Source: Actinomycetota bacterium | GTDB lineage: Bacteria > Actinomycetota > Acidimicrobiia > Acidimicrobiales > Ilumatobacteraceae | Assembly: GCA_016213665.1 (NCBI GenBank) | Contig: JACQZX010000060.1 | Location: 1 to 64,000, forward strand | Direction of reading: 5' to 3' | DNA length: 64,000 nt | In this document: piece by piece, positions 47,001-56,374 of the stretch | Layout of the letters: the number at the start of each line of letters is the position of its first letter | How positions within the stretch are numbered: position 1 is the first letter of the stretch | The notes under the pieces: model-generated | Databases searched by the model: none | Told to the model about the DNA's origin: nothing | What the model saw: only the letters and a program-made list of their open reading frames with translations | Made by a program: the position numbers and the translations under genes

Positions 47001-48621
47001 GACCACACCGGGGGTGGGCCTGATCTCGCCGCCGCCACATCACGACATCTATTCGATCGAGGATCTGAAGCAGCTGATCTACGACCTGCGCTGCGCCAAC
47101 CCGACGGCGCGAGTGTCGGTGAAGCTGGTCGCCGAAGTCGGCGTCGGCACCGTGGCCGCCGGAGTCGCGAAAGCCAACGCCGACCACGTGCTCATCTCGG
47201 GTCACGACGGCGGCACCGGCGCCGCGCCGCTTTCGTCGATCCTGTTCGCGGGCATCCCATGGGAGATCGGCCTCGCCGAAACGCAACAGACGCTCGTGCG
47301 CAACGATCTCCGCTCGCGCATCTGGGTGCAGACCGACGGGCAACTGAAAACGGGGCGCGATGTTGTGGTCGCGGCTCTACTCGGTGCCGATGAGGTCGGC
47401 TTCGCAACCGCTCCATTGGTCGCCAGCGGCTGCGTGATGATGCGCGCCTGCCACCTCAACACCTGTCCGGTCGGCATCGCGACGCAAGACCCGATCCTGC
47501 GCAAGCGGTTCACCGGCCAACCTGAGCACGTGGTCAACTTCTTCTTCTACGTCGCCGAGGAGGCGCGCCAGATCATGGCGCGCCTCGGGGTGCGCCGCTA
47601 CGAAGATCTCGTCGGCCGCGTCGAACTGCTCGAGGCCGATCAGGCGATCACGCGCTGGCAAACCCTCGGCATCGACCTCTCGGCGCTGCTCGCACGACCG
47701 AACGTGGCCGCGGGCACGGCAGTGAGGCGCACGCAATCGCAGGACTCGCCACTCGCCGACGCGCTCGACTGGCAATTGATCGAGGCCGCCGCGCCCGCCA
47801 TCGGACGCGGCGAGGCGGTGAGTTTGTCGTTCCCTGTGCGCAACGGCAACCGCACAGTCGGTGGGTTGCTGTCACACCGTGTCACCAAAGCCCACGGTCG
47901 GCGCGGCCTGCCCCACGGCACGATTCGCATCGAGCTCACCGGCTCGGCGGGTCAATCCTTCGGTGCCTGGCTCGCACCCGGCATCGAACTGAACCTCATC
48001 GGCGACGCCAACGATTACGTCGGCAAGGGACTCTCCGGCGGCAATATCAGTGTTCGTCCCCCCGACGATGCGGGCTACGTGGCCGAGGACAACGTCGTCA
48101 TCGGCAACACGGTGCTCTACGGCGCCACCGCCGGCAAGGCCTTCTTCCGCGGGCGCGCCGGTGAGCGCTTCGCTGTCCGCAACTCCGGCGCCTCGGCGGT
48201 TGTGGAAGGAGTCGGCGACCACGGTTGCGAGTACATGACCGGCGGTGTCGTGGTCGTGCTCGGCCCGACCGGGCGCAACTTCGCGGCAGGCATGAGTGGC
48301 GGAATCGCGTACGTACTCGACGCAACCGGTGACTTCGCCTCTCGCTGCAACACAGAACTTGTCGGCTTCGATCCGGTGGAGGACACCGACGTGACAACGA
48401 TCGTCGCGCTCGTCGGCGAGCACCTACAACGGACGGGGTCGGAAGTCGCCACGCGCGTGCTCGCGGAGACCGGCGCGATCGGCAAGCTCTTCGTCAAGGT
48501 GATGCCCCACGACTACAAGCGAGCACTCGCCGATCTCGAGATCGAGCGCGACGACCATCCGGTCTCCACCGGTGGCGGAGGTTTCTTCACGGCCGAGACC
48601 GAGAGCGATGAGGTCGCATAG
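44074..48621 (+). CDS. gltB: glutamate synthase (NADPH) large subunit
   Basis: A 1515-aa subunit converting 2-oxoglutarate and glutamine to two glutamates. The N-terminal Ntn-type glutaminase starts with Cys21 (DACGVAFV) after a 20-residue propeptide; the central and FMN-binding synthase domains follow, with [15 protein letters not shown] and [13 protein letters not shown], then the 3Fe-4S Cys group ([19 protein letters not shown]) and the C-terminal beta-helix ([31 protein letters not shown]). Its TAG stop overlaps the gltD GTG by 1 nt. It acts with AmtB and glutamine synthetase in ammonium assimilation. Confidence 0.97.
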   Translation: MTATARDDHGLYAADYEHDACGVAFVARLDALPVHETVRMALTALENLEHRGATGADATTGDGAGIVMQIPHAFFRAVVGDQLPAPGKYAVAMCFLPAERPRRKELEAMLEAIIAEEGQNIVRWRDVPVDSTCVGRTAAESAPVIRQVVVAAAGVAADDQDAFERKLYVIRRRFEIAGGADAIVPSFSSRTIVYKGMFTARQLRGYYPDLQDERTETALALVHSRFSTNTFPSWALAHPYRMIAHNGEINTVRGNVNWMRARESQLASHLFGDDLHKVLPVVQPGGSDSATLDNVLELLVLGGRSLPHAIMMMIPEATAGRTDLPADVLGFYAYHQCLMEAWDGPAAVSFTDGRVIGATLDRNGLRPGRWLETRDGWVVMASETGVLDIPAANILRKGRLQPGKIFLVDLALGRIVPDGEVKRAIAARQPYGEWFNREVVRLSDLPQRQRQQAPTESLRQRQIAFGYTQEDMKVILAPLAQNAEEAVSSMGNDTPLAVLSDNHRLLYSYFKQLFAQVTNPPIDSIREAIVMSLQASIGSEKNLLDETPEHARLLVMDSPILSDSELEQLRQVDSTIFKARTLDVTWPACEGPAGMDAALEQLCHEADIALAQGANILILSDRAVDADRVAMPSLLAVAAVHHHLVREGTRLQAGLVVESGETRSVHSVATLIGYGAAAVNPYLMLETVAELVDLGWLPNDMTAEQAQLRAVKGLGKGLLKTLSKMGISTIPSYCGAQIFEAVGLSPALVERHFTGTASRIGGIGTDVLAGEMLARHARAYPGSTETLLPVLGLYAWRRGGEHHQWNPETIALLQDAVRNGKFETYEAYSRAVNDDSVRRLTLRGLLRFREPADGGIAIEEVESAGEIVKRFVTGAMSLGSISREAHETLAIAMNRIGGRSNTGEGGEDPIRFTPDQNGDLRRSAIKQVASGRFGVTIDYLTNADELQIKMAQGAKPGEGGQLPGHKVDRYIASVRLTTPGVGLISPPPHHDIYSIEDLKQLIYDLRCANPTARVSVKLVAEVGVGTVAAGVAKANADHVLISGHDGGTGAAPLSSILFAGIPWEIGLAETQQTLVRNDLRSRIWVQTDGQLKTGRDVVVAALLGADEVGFATAPLVASGCVMMRACHLNTCPVGIATQDPILRKRFTGQPEHVVNFFFYVAEEARQIMARLGVRRYEDLVGRVELLEADQAITRWQTLGIDLSALLARPNVAAGTAVRRTQSQDSPLADALDWQLIEAAAPAIGRGEAVSLSFPVRNGNRTVGGLLSHRVTKAHGRRGLPHGTIRIELTGSAGQSFGAWLAPGIELNLIGDANDYVGKGLSGGNISVRPPDDAGYVAEDNVVIGNTVLYGATAGKAFFRGRAGERFAVRNSGASAVVEGVGDHGCEYMTGGVVVVLGPTGRNFAAGMSGGIAYVLDATGDFASRCNTELVGFDPVEDTDVTTIVALVGEHLQRTGSEVATRVLAETGAIGKLFVKVMPHDYKRALADLEIERDDHPVSTGGGGFFTAETESDEVA

Positions 48622-50066
48622 TGGGCGAGCTGGGCGCATTCCTCAAGATCGAACGCGCTGATGCACTAGAGCGCGATCCCCAGGAACGCGTTCACGACGT
48701 AGGCGAGTTCGTGCGTCCGCGGCCGCTCATCGAGTTGCGCAGTCAGGGGGCGCGGTGCATGGAGTGCGGCGTACCGTTCTGCCACCACGGCTGCCCACTC
48801 GGAAACCTGATTCCCGACTGGAACGACCTGATCTACCGCGACCGCTGGCGGGAGGCGATCGATCAACTGCACCGCACCAACAACTTCCCAGAATTCACCG
48901 GCCGGCTCTGCCCCGCTCCATGCGAGGCCGCCTGCGTACTCGAGATCCGTGAAGGCAACGCGGTCACGATCAAACAGATCGAGGTGTCGATCATCGACCG
49001 CGCGTGGGCTCAGGGTTGGGTCGTGCCCCGCCCACCCACACACCGAAGCGGCCGCACGGTCGCCGTCATCGGGTCTGGTCCGGCCGGACTCGCCTGCGCA
49101 CAGCAGTTGGCGCGCGCCGGGCATAGCGTCACCGTTCTCGAACGTGATGAAGCCGGTGGTGGCCTGGTGCGTTTCGGTGTTCCCGAGTTCAAGATCGAAA
49201 AGCGCCTCGTCGAACGACGTCTCGCGCAGTTGGCCGCCGAGGGTGTCGAGTTTCGCTACGGCGTCAATGTCGGTGTCGACATCGCCGCCGACGAACTGCG
49301 AACGGCTTACGACGCCGTCGTCGTCGCCACCGGGTCGCGTGTGCCGCGCGACCTGCCGGTTCCTGGTCGCGAGCTCGATGGCGTGCACTTCGCGATGGAG
49401 TACCTCTACGAACGAGCGCGTGCGATAGCGGCCGCCGCCGCCGACACACCCAACCCGCCGGCTACGACCGCCGCGCAGTCGCCGATTACCGCGGCGGGGA
49501 AACACGTGATCGTGATCGGCGGCGGCGACACCGGCGCCGACTGCGTGGCGAACGCCCACCGCGAAAGCGCCGCGTCGGTAACGCAGATCGAGGTTCTCGA
49601 CGAGCCGCCGGCGAAGCGGCCCGACGACCTCACCCCCTGGCCACGTTGGCCGTTGAAGCTGCGAACGTCGTACGCGCTGAAGGAGGGCGGCGAACGCGAC
49701 TTCGCGATCTCTACAACCCACTTCTCGGGTGCGCATGGCAAGGTCGAACGAATCCACTGGGCGCACAACAACGGCTCGCCGCCATACACCCCGATCGCAG
49801 GAACAGAAGAGTCGCGCCCGGCCGAACTCATCCTGCTGGCGATGGGGTTCCTCCACCCCGAGCAGGGCCTGCTCGGCCAGCTCGGCGTCGAGCGCGACGG
49901 GCGCGGCAACGCCTCGGCCCCCGGCTACGCAACCTCTGTCGATGGAGTGTTCGCTGCCGGCGATGCCCGACGCGGGCAGTCGCTGGTCGTGTGGGCCATC
50001 AACGAGGGCCGCGAGTGCGCCACGACGGTCGACCGTTGGCTGAGTGATTACGCCTCGCGCGCCTGA
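48621..50066 (+). CDS. gltD: glutamate synthase small subunit
   Basis: A 481-aa FAD/NADPH-binding subunit that supplies electrons to GltB. The N-terminal Fe-S Cys groups are visible (RCMECGVPFCHHGCPLGN and RLCPAPCEAACVL), then FAD-binding VIGSGPAGLACAQQLA and NADPH-binding VIGGGDTGADCVA, and a final ATSVDGVFAAGDARRGQSLV. GTG start overlaps gltB. A short alanine/proline stretch (AAAAADTPNPPATTAAQ) is an insertion before the NADPH motif. Confidence 0.96.
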   Translation: MGELGAFLKIERADALERDPQERVHDVGEFVRPRPLIELRSQGARCMECGVPFCHHGCPLGNLIPDWNDLIYRDRWREAIDQLHRTNNFPEFTGRLCPAPCEAACVLEIREGNAVTIKQIEVSIIDRAWAQGWVVPRPPTHRSGRTVAVIGSGPAGLACAQQLARAGHSVTVLERDEAGGGLVRFGVPEFKIEKRLVERRLAQLAAEGVEFRYGVNVGVDIAADELRTAYDAVVVATGSRVPRDLPVPGRELDGVHFAMEYLYERARAIAAAAADTPNPPATTAAQSPITAAGKHVIVIGGGDTGADCVANAHRESAASVTQIEVLDEPPAKRPDDLTPWPRWPLKLRTSYALKEGGERDFAISTTHFSGAHGKVERIHWAHNNGSPPYTPIAGTEESRPAELILLAMGFLHPEQGLLGQLGVERDGRGNASAPGYATSVDGVFAAGDARRGQSLVVWAINEGRECATTVDRWLSDYASRA

Positions 50067-50121
50067 ACTTTCACGTTGCGGGACGAGGTCGCGCCGCCAC
50101 CCCACTTCCTAGAGTGCACCC

Positions 50122-51945
50122 ATGGGGTGGGCGCAGCGGTGGTTGCAAGCGGAGGCGACACGACGGCCACGGCTGTTGGTCGTCGGCGGCGCATCGCTCG
50201 ACATCATTCACGTCGGTGGCCGGCCGACGGCTACCCCGGGTGGCGCCGGGCTGTACACCGCGCTGGCCGCCAACCGCGCCGGCGCCGACGTGACCATGCT
50301 GGCACCGCTACCGAATCCGATGCCGCCCGAACTGGCGCCTGCGCTCGACCGCATTCGTTGGATCGGACCGACCGTGTCAATCGACGGGCTACCGCGATTC
50401 GAGATCGCCTACGACGTTGGCGGCGCGGTCACCTTGTTTCGCGAGTACCTCGGAGCCGAGCCACAGATGACACCGGAGCTGCTCGACAGCATCGACGAGC
50501 TGCCGGGCTGCGCCTACTGCGTGCCGTTCCTCGACGCCCGCCTGCAGCAGTCGTTCGTCCGCGCCCTCGCGGCTCGCGGCTGCCTAACCGTCGCGTCCAC
50601 CTACGGCAAGGCAGTGCGCAGCGAGCCCGACATCGTGCGCGAGACACAGGCCTTGGCCGACATGTTCTTCTGCAACGAAGACGAGGCCGGTCTGCTGTTC
50701 GGCAGCGAGCCCGACGACCCTCCGGCCGGTCGCGTGCGCTACGTCACGCGCGGCGCACACGGTGCCACCGTGCACCAGGGCAACCACCGCACGCCAATCG
50801 ACGGTATGCAGGTCGCAGCGCTCGACCCGACAGGTGCCGGCGATACTTTCTGCGGCACAACGATTGCTCGTCTGCTGGCCGGCGACCACCCGGTTGAGGC
50901 TGCGCGTCGTGGCAACGCGGCGGCCGCCGAGATGGTCACGATGGTCGGCCCGGCTGCGCTGTGGGCCCCTGGGCCACCGCCATCGCCCACCGCCGACGCG
51001 CGCGCCAGAGTCGACTCGGCGGCGGTGCAACGCCTCGCTGCGCTTATGCGCGACCTGCCCGGCCTCGATAGCTTCGCCTTCGCCGACGACCTCTTCCCCG
51101 CCGTCGGCGAGCCGAGCGCCATCGATTGGTTCGCGGCCGCGACCCTGCAGCAGTTCGGCTTCTGGTTCGCGGCCGATGGCCGCTACACACGGCCGATGAT
51201 TGCTCCCATCGACGGCCATCCGCGCAAGGGCAGCGACTATCTCTGGGCCCATTACCTGCGCTGGCAGCGCGCCGACGTGTCGGCGATGACGGCGGCGAGG
51301 CAGGCGAGCCTCACATTCGCCGAGTGGGCGCGAATGGCGGCCGACGACGAGGGCCGCGACCCTTATCCCGACTCGAACACATGCGTCGCACTCGCGCGCG
51401 ACTTCGGCAACACCCTGATCACCATCGGTGTATCACCGACCGAACTAGTTGCCGCGGCAGCGACGACGTCGCGACCGATGCGGTCGCTGCTTCGTCTGTT
51501 GGATCACGTCGGCGGTTACCGCGAGGATCCTTACCGCAAGAAGGCCGCGCTCCTCGGAGTCATTCTGCGTCAACGACCCGAGGCTTGGCTGCCCGGCATC
51601 GGAGGCGACGATGCACCGCCGATCGTCGACTATCACGTGCAGCGCACCAGCCTGCGCACCGGCATCGTCACGATCGACGACGCGAGCCTGCGACAACTCA
51701 TCACCGAGCGTCGCCTACTTCATCCCGACGACGAGGACGCCGTTCGCCGCGCCACCTTCGCAGCCGTTGGCGAGCTTGCCGACGCCAGCGGCCAGTCGAT
51801 GGGAGCCGTCGACTGGTTCCTGTTTCAGATGCGCCACCGGTGCCCGGAGATGACAACACCCCGATGCTCGGCATGTCCGGCGGAAGCAGGATGTGCACAA
51901 CGCACCGAGCTCTTCCAGCCAGTGCTGCGCACCACCGCCTACTGA
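50122..51945 (+). CDS. PfkB-family kinase fused to glycosylase-like Fe-S domain
   Basis: A 607-aa two-domain protein. Residues ~17-285 are a ribokinase/PfkB sugar or nucleoside kinase with GGAGLYTALAANRAG and the catalytic DPTGAGDTFCG near residue 235. Residues ~310-607 are a helical domain containing TLQQFGFWFAADGRY and KGSDYLWAHYLRW and ending with Cys574, 582, 585 and 591 (C-x7-C-x2-C-x5-C), close to the endonuclease III 4Fe-4S loop. Patterns such as FxTLxxFxFW recall the queuosine-nucleotide glycosylase Qng1, but this is from memory and not aligned. A modified-nucleoside kinase plus glycosylase is inferred. Confidence 0.75.
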   Translation: MGWAQRWLQAEATRRPRLLVVGGASLDIIHVGGRPTATPGGAGLYTALAANRAGADVTMLAPLPNPMPPELAPALDRIRWIGPTVSIDGLPRFEIAYDVGGAVTLFREYLGAEPQMTPELLDSIDELPGCAYCVPFLDARLQQSFVRALAARGCLTVASTYGKAVRSEPDIVRETQALADMFFCNEDEAGLLFGSEPDDPPAGRVRYVTRGAHGATVHQGNHRTPIDGMQVAALDPTGAGDTFCGTTIARLLAGDHPVEAARRGNAAAAEMVTMVGPAALWAPGPPPSPTADARARVDSAAVQRLAALMRDLPGLDSFAFADDLFPAVGEPSAIDWFAAATLQQFGFWFAADGRYTRPMIAPIDGHPRKGSDYLWAHYLRWQRADVSAMTAARQASLTFAEWARMAADDEGRDPYPDSNTCVALARDFGNTLITIGVSPTELVAAAATTSRPMRSLLRLLDHVGGYREDPYRKKAALLGVILRQRPEAWLPGIGGDDAPPIVDYHVQRTSLRTGIVTIDDASLRQLITERRLLHPDDEDAVRRATFAAVGELADASGQSMGAVDWFLFQMRHRCPEMTTPRCSACPAEAGCAQRTELFQPVLRTTAY

Positions 51946-51971
51946 CAGCCGTGCCGGGGTAGGTTCGTCAT

Positions 51972-54371
51972 GTGACCGACCGCGCCACCGAACGCCGCAC
52001 AACGTCGGCCATGACAGATCCGGCGACTGGCTTGACCGCGGTCGAAGTTGCCGAACGGGTGGCGGCGCGACTCACCAACGCCGTCCCGGCCGCGCCCACA
52101 CGCACCGTCGCACAAATCATCCGCGCCAATGTCCTGGCCCCGATCAACATCGTTGTCGGCATACTCGCCACGCTGGTGATAGTTGCCGGCTCGCCGAAGG
52201 ACGCACTGTTCGGCGGCGTGATCGTCGCCAACAGCGTGATCGGGGTCGTGCAGGAATTGCGCGCCAAACGCGTGCTCGACCAGCTCAGCGTGCTGAGCGC
52301 CCCCAAGGCGCGCGCCGTGCGTGACGGGGCGGTCATCGAACTCGGGGTTTCGGAACTTGTGCTTGACGATGTGGTGGAGCTACGTGCCGGTGCGCAAGTG
52401 GTCGCGGACGGATCGATGTTGATCAGCGAGAACATCGAGATCGACGAGTCGCACCTCACTGGCGAGGCCGAGCCTGTCACCAAGAACGGTGGCGATGAAG
52501 TGCTCAGCGGCAGCGCGGTGGTGGCCGGCACCGGCCGCATGTTGGTGACCAAGGTCGGCGCCGAGAACTACGCGGTCAAACTCGCCGAAGAAGCGCGCCG
52601 GTTCACACTGGTGAACTCGCCGTTGCGCAACGACGTCAACCGCATCGTCACTTGGGTCGGCTACCTGATCATCCCGGTCGGCCTGCTGCTCGCCAGCAGC
52701 CAGTTCCTGCGTCGTGATGAAGGCTGGCGCGAATCGATCATCAGCACTGTTGCCGGGCTGGTTGGAATGGTGCCCGAAGGACTCGTGCTGCTGACCAGCG
52801 TCGCCTTCGCCGTCGGAGTCGTGCGGCTGGCCGGCCAGCGATGCCTCGTGCAGGAGCTTCCTGCTATCGAAGTGCTCGCGCGCGTCGACGTGTTGTGCAC
52901 CGACAAGACCGGCACCATCACCGAGGGCTCACTCGCGATTTCCGATGTGCACATGCTGGGCAACGACGACCCAGTGACGATCGATGCCGTGCTGGCCGCG
53001 CTCGCGCAACTCGACCCCGACCCGAACGCAACTTCGCAAGCGCTCAACTCCCACTTCACCGAAACCACCACATGGACCGTCACCGGCCGGGTGCCGTTCT
53101 CCTCAGGCCGCAAATGGAGTGGCATGACCTTCATCGACAGCGATGGTCACGATCGGGGGAGCTGGGTGCTCGGCGCTCCGGAGAACGTGCTCACCGAGGC
53201 CTACAGCGGCGCACTGCGCGAGCAGGTGGAGACGCGTGCAGCACTGGGTGAGCGAGTGCTTGTGCTCGCGGCCACCAAATCGCAGTTCAACGACGGTGAC
53301 ACGAACCTTCCCGCCGCACGGCCGGTGGCTCTGGTGCTGCTGGAAGACGTCGTGCGCACCGACGCTCCCGACACGTTGCGCTTCTTCGCCGAACAGGGGG
53401 TGACGGTGAAGGTGATCAGCGGCGACAACAACGTGACGGTCGGCGCGGTCGCCAGGCGCGCCGGACTCGACGACTGGGCCAACAACGTCAACGCCACCAC
53501 CCTGCCGCCCGACGGTAGTGATGCCTTCGCCGAGGCGGTCGAACAGGGCTCGGTGTTCGGTCGGGTGACCCCACACCAAAAGCGGGCAATGGTGCAGGCA
53601 CTACAGGCCCGCGGGCACACGGTGGCGATGACCGGCGACGGAGTCAACGACGTGCTGGCGCTGAAGGACAGCGATTGCGGTGTCGCGATGGCGTCGGGAA
53701 GTGAGGCCACCCGTGGTGTCGCGCAACTGGTGCTCATGGATTCCAACTTCTCGGCAATGCCCGCCGTCGTCAGCGAGGGTCGCCGGGTGATCAACAACAT
53801 CGAGCGCGTGGCCAGCCTGTTTCTGGCCAAGACCACCTATTCGGTGATTCTCTCCGTGCTTACCGGCGTATTCGCGTTGGCCTACCCACTACGACCGATT
53901 CACCTTTCGATTCTCAGCTGGTTCACGATCGGCGTACCCGCGTTCTTCCTCGCGCTCGAGCCCAACGACCAGCGCGTTTCCATGGGCTTCATGCCGCGCG
54001 TCCTCGGCAGGGCAGTGCCCGCCGGAATCGTGATTGCGGCCGCGACGATGACCGTGTTCGCGATCGTGCAACTCGACGACTCGATCGACTCGCATCACGC
54101 CCGTACCGTGGCCGTATTGGTCGCCGGGTCGGTGGCGTTGATGAACCTGTACAGGGTCGCGCGTCCGCTCAACCATCTGCGCGGATCCTTGGTGCTGACG
54201 ATGATCGTCCTCTTCGCGATGGCATTCGTGTTGCCGGCGGGCCGCGATTGGTTCGAACTGCCCGTGACCGCGGCATGGGCGTATGGCGTGGCCGCAGCCC
54301 TGATCGCAGCGGCATGGCCACTGCTGCAACTCGGCGGGCGCATCGCCGAGCGCGATAAGCTGCACGCATGA
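51972..54371 (+). CDS. ctpE: CtpE-like cation-translocating P-type ATPase
   Basis: A 799-aa P-type ATPase. It shows the phosphorylation motif CTDKTGTITEG, actuator LTGEAEP, hinge MTGDGVNDVLALKDSD and the membrane motif GMVPEGLVL. The overall pattern (SVIGVVQELRAKRVLDQL near the N-terminus, about 8-10 membrane helices) matches mycobacterial CtpE, described as a calcium-uptake ATPase. GTG 51972 is the likely start; ATG 52011 is possible. The ATGA overlap with the next gene couples it to the selenocysteine peroxidase. Confidence 0.88.
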   Translation: MTDRATERRTTSAMTDPATGLTAVEVAERVAARLTNAVPAAPTRTVAQIIRANVLAPINIVVGILATLVIVAGSPKDALFGGVIVANSVIGVVQELRAKRVLDQLSVLSAPKARAVRDGAVIELGVSELVLDDVVELRAGAQVVADGSMLISENIEIDESHLTGEAEPVTKNGGDEVLSGSAVVAGTGRMLVTKVGAENYAVKLAEEARRFTLVNSPLRNDVNRIVTWVGYLIIPVGLLLASSQFLRRDEGWRESIISTVAGLVGMVPEGLVLLTSVAFAVGVVRLAGQRCLVQELPAIEVLARVDVLCTDKTGTITEGSLAISDVHMLGNDDPVTIDAVLAALAQLDPDPNATSQALNSHFTETTTWTVTGRVPFSSGRKWSGMTFIDSDGHDRGSWVLGAPENVLTEAYSGALREQVETRAALGERVLVLAATKSQFNDGDTNLPAARPVALVLLEDVVRTDAPDTLRFFAEQGVTVKVISGDNNVTVGAVARRAGLDDWANNVNATTLPPDGSDAFAEAVEQGSVFGRVTPHQKRAMVQALQARGHTVAMTGDGVNDVLALKDSDCGVAMASGSEATRGVAQLVLMDSNFSAMPAVVSEGRRVINNIERVASLFLAKTTYSVILSVLTGVFALAYPLRPIHLSILSWFTIGVPAFFLALEPNDQRVSMGFMPRVLGRAVPAGIVIAAATMTVFAIVQLDDSIDSHHARTVAVLVAGSVALMNLYRVARPLNHLRGSLVLTMIVLFAMAFVLPAGRDWFELPVTAAWAYGVAAALIAAAWPLLQLGGRIAERDKLHA

Positions 54372-54841
54372 GCAGCCCGATGTACGACCTCACGATGACC
54401 TCGATCACGGGCGAGCAGGTGAGCCTCGGCGACTACCGCGGCAAGGTTTGCCTGATCGTCAACGTCGCCAGTCATTGAGGCCTCACTCCGCAGTACGCAG
54501 GTCTGCGTACGCTCCACGAAGACAACAAGGCTGCCGGTTTCGCGGTGCTCGGCTTTCCCTGTAACCAGTTCGGTGCGCAGGAGCCCGGCACCGAAGCCGA
54601 GATCCTCGAATTCGCGACCAGCAAGTACGACGTCACATTCCCGTTGTTCGCCAAGATCGAAGTCAACGGTGATGGTGCCTGTGAGCTGTTCCGCTGGTTG
54701 AAGTCGCAAGCCGGCGATGGCTCCGACATCCCGTGGAACTTTTCGAAGTTCCTCGTCGATCGCGAGGGCAACGTCGTGCAGCGCTTCGGCGGCCTGGTGA
54801 CGCCCGAGGAGATTGCACCATTCGTGGCGGAACTGCTCTGA
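54368..54841 (+). CDS. glutathione peroxidase family selenoprotein (Sec37)
   Basis: A 157-aa thiol/seleno-peroxidase. An in-frame TGA at 54476-54478 replaces the catalytic Cys codon in the family motif NVAS-H-U-GLTPQY. The other catalytic residues are intact: Gln in FPCNQFGAQEPG and Trp/Asn in IPWNFSKFLVD. The frame is continuous before and after the TGA, and a GGUC-loop hairpin follows it at SECIS distance. It reduces hydroperoxides, probably with thioredoxin in this lineage. It overlaps ctpE by 4 nt. Standard annotation would report only a truncated 99-aa fragment from 54545. Confidence 0.93.
54493..54510 (+). promoter_or_regulatory. Bacterial SECIS element of the peroxidase gene
   Basis: GTACGCA (54493-54499) and TGCGTAC (54504-54510) form a perfect 7-bp stem with a GGTC tetraloop (54500-54503) that begins 22 nt after the UGA. 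GCAGGTCTGC is the same apical sequence as in the E. coli fdhF SECIS hairpin bound by SelB. Confidence 0.88.
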
Positions 54842-54906
54842 CCCACCGATAGTCTCGCCGCAACGGCTTCCCCCGGAACTCACTTCTGTTCTCGGAGGAA
54901 TCAGTC

Positions 54907-55428
54907 ATGTCGTTCAAGCCGCATCTGCGTCTGCCTCGTCGCCGCCAACAAGCGTTGAAGTTGGAGTCAGGCAACCATTCGTGGAGCATTCTCCACCCCG
55001 GTCCCGAAGACTCGATCGTCATCGCCCAGTTCGCCGACGCGGTGATGCTGGCGACAGAGGTATTCGATCTGCCGGTGTGCCATGAAGTGCTGGTGCTACT
55101 CGATGAGCACCGCCGTGTAACCGCCATCTTGCTCGACCCACCTGCCGATGTGGGGTTGTTCATCGGCATGGTGGAGCTGCCCGGCGTGGAAGCGCCGTTC
55201 TGCCAGACGATCAGCATTGTCATCGACCCGCACGTGCCCGCCGGACCGCCATCGGACAACGATCGCTGTGGCTACCACGCACTTCGGCGCGCTCACATGG
55301 CCCAGGGCCTGCTACTGCTCGATGTCTTGCTCACCGACGGCGAGAACGTGCGCAGCCTCGCCATCGGGTGCGATCCCGACCCGGCGTGGTACGACGAGAT
55401 CGTCGCGGTCGACGGTTCTTCGGAGTAG
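54907..55428 (+). CDS. hypothetical protein
   Basis: A 173-aa soluble protein that I do not recognise. It has a basic N-terminus (KPHLRLPRRRQQ), then beta-like alternating segments (VLVLLDEHRRVTAILLDPP) and a conserved-looking HALRRAHMAQGLLLLDVLL. There are no membrane segments. GGAGG is well placed before ATG. It lies between the selenoprotein peroxidase and the SDR in a likely single transcript. Confidence 0.7.
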   Translation: MSFKPHLRLPRRRQQALKLESGNHSWSILHPGPEDSIVIAQFADAVMLATEVFDLPVCHEVLVLLDEHRRVTAILLDPPADVGLFIGMVELPGVEAPFCQTISIVIDPHVPAGPPSDNDRCGYHALRRAHMAQGLLLLDVLLTDGENVRSLAIGCDPDPAWYDEIVAVDGSSE

Positions 55429-55459
55429 CGCGCCCAAGATCCGCTCTACCATCCACGCC

Positions 55460-56371
55460 ATGACAAACTCGCAACAGTCAGGGGTTGCCGTCGTCACCGG
55501 GGCCAACAGCGGCATCGGGCGGGCAACTGCCATCCAACTCGCCGTCCAGGGCTTCACAGTTTACGGCACTGTGCGCGACGTCGCCCGAGCCGAAAAGTTG
55601 GCCGACATGGCGGCCGGTGCCGGCGCGGAGGTGAACCTGATCGAACTCGACGTCGCGTCCGACGAATCGGTAGCGGCCGGATTCGCCGACATCTTGAACG
55701 ACACCAACGGTGTCATCGACGTGTTGGTCAACAACGCCGGCATCGGCGGCAACGCGGTGGCAGAGGAAGGCCCGACCGACCTGTACCTCGACGTGTTCAA
55801 CATCAACGTGTGCGGGGCGGTCCGCTGCCTGCAGCAGGCGCTGCCCGGCATGCGCCAGCGGCGGCGCGGCGCGATCATCAACATCACCTCACTTGCCGGC
55901 CGCGTCGCCGCACTGGCGCAAAGCCCGTACGTCGCCTCCAAGTGGGCGCTGGAGGGTCTCAGTGAGGGCCTCGCACAGGAGGTATCACCGTTCGGCATCC
56001 GCGTGGCCATCATTGAACCGGGGGTCACGCGCAGCGCGATCTTCGCCAAGAATGTCGACGTGCCGAACCAGAGCGGCGCATACACCGCCGCCTACCGCCG
56101 GATGTTCCAGATGTACGCCGTGGCTCGGGCGAACGCCACCGACCCCTTCGAGGTCGCCAAAGTGATCCACCACGCGATCACCACCGAACAGCCGGCCCTG
56201 CGCTACGCGGTCAGTTGGGGTGCCACGGAAATGATCGCGGGGCGAGCGGCGATGAGCGACGAAGAATGGGTGACGCTCGGCAACATCGCCGACGACGACG
56301 ATTACTACGAGGCCTTTGCCATGCGATTCGGACTCGAACTGCGCGACGGCTCACAAATCGACAGCCGGTGA
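55460..56371 (+). CDS. short-chain dehydrogenase/reductase
   Basis: Classical SDR of 303 aa: cofactor motif TGANSGIGR, NNAGIGG, catalytic Ser in NITSLAG and YVASK (YxxxK). TVRDVARAEKL after beta-2 suggests NADP(H) use. Substrate unknown; the C-terminal extension resembles short-chain oxidoreductases acting on hydrophobic alcohols or ketones. Convergent with the AHSA1 gene, with only 3 bp between stops. Confidence 0.9.
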   Translation: MTNSQQSGVAVVTGANSGIGRATAIQLAVQGFTVYGTVRDVARAEKLADMAAGAGAEVNLIELDVASDESVAAGFADILNDTNGVIDVLVNNAGIGGNAVAEEGPTDLYLDVFNINVCGAVRCLQQALPGMRQRRRGAIINITSLAGRVAALAQSPYVASKWALEGLSEGLAQEVSPFGIRVAIIEPGVTRSAIFAKNVDVPNQSGAYTAAYRRMFQMYAVARANATDPFEVAKVIHHAITTEQPALRYAVSWGATEMIAGRAAMSDEEWVTLGNIADDDDYYEAFAMRFGLELRDGSQIDSR

Positions 56372-56374
56372 CAT

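Noticed and set aside
44316-48639. Long open frames on the minus strand opposite gltB and other genes
   Set aside because: These are expected in GC-rich coding DNA. They lack family motifs, show Arg/Ala/His-rich composition and overlap clearly functional genes.
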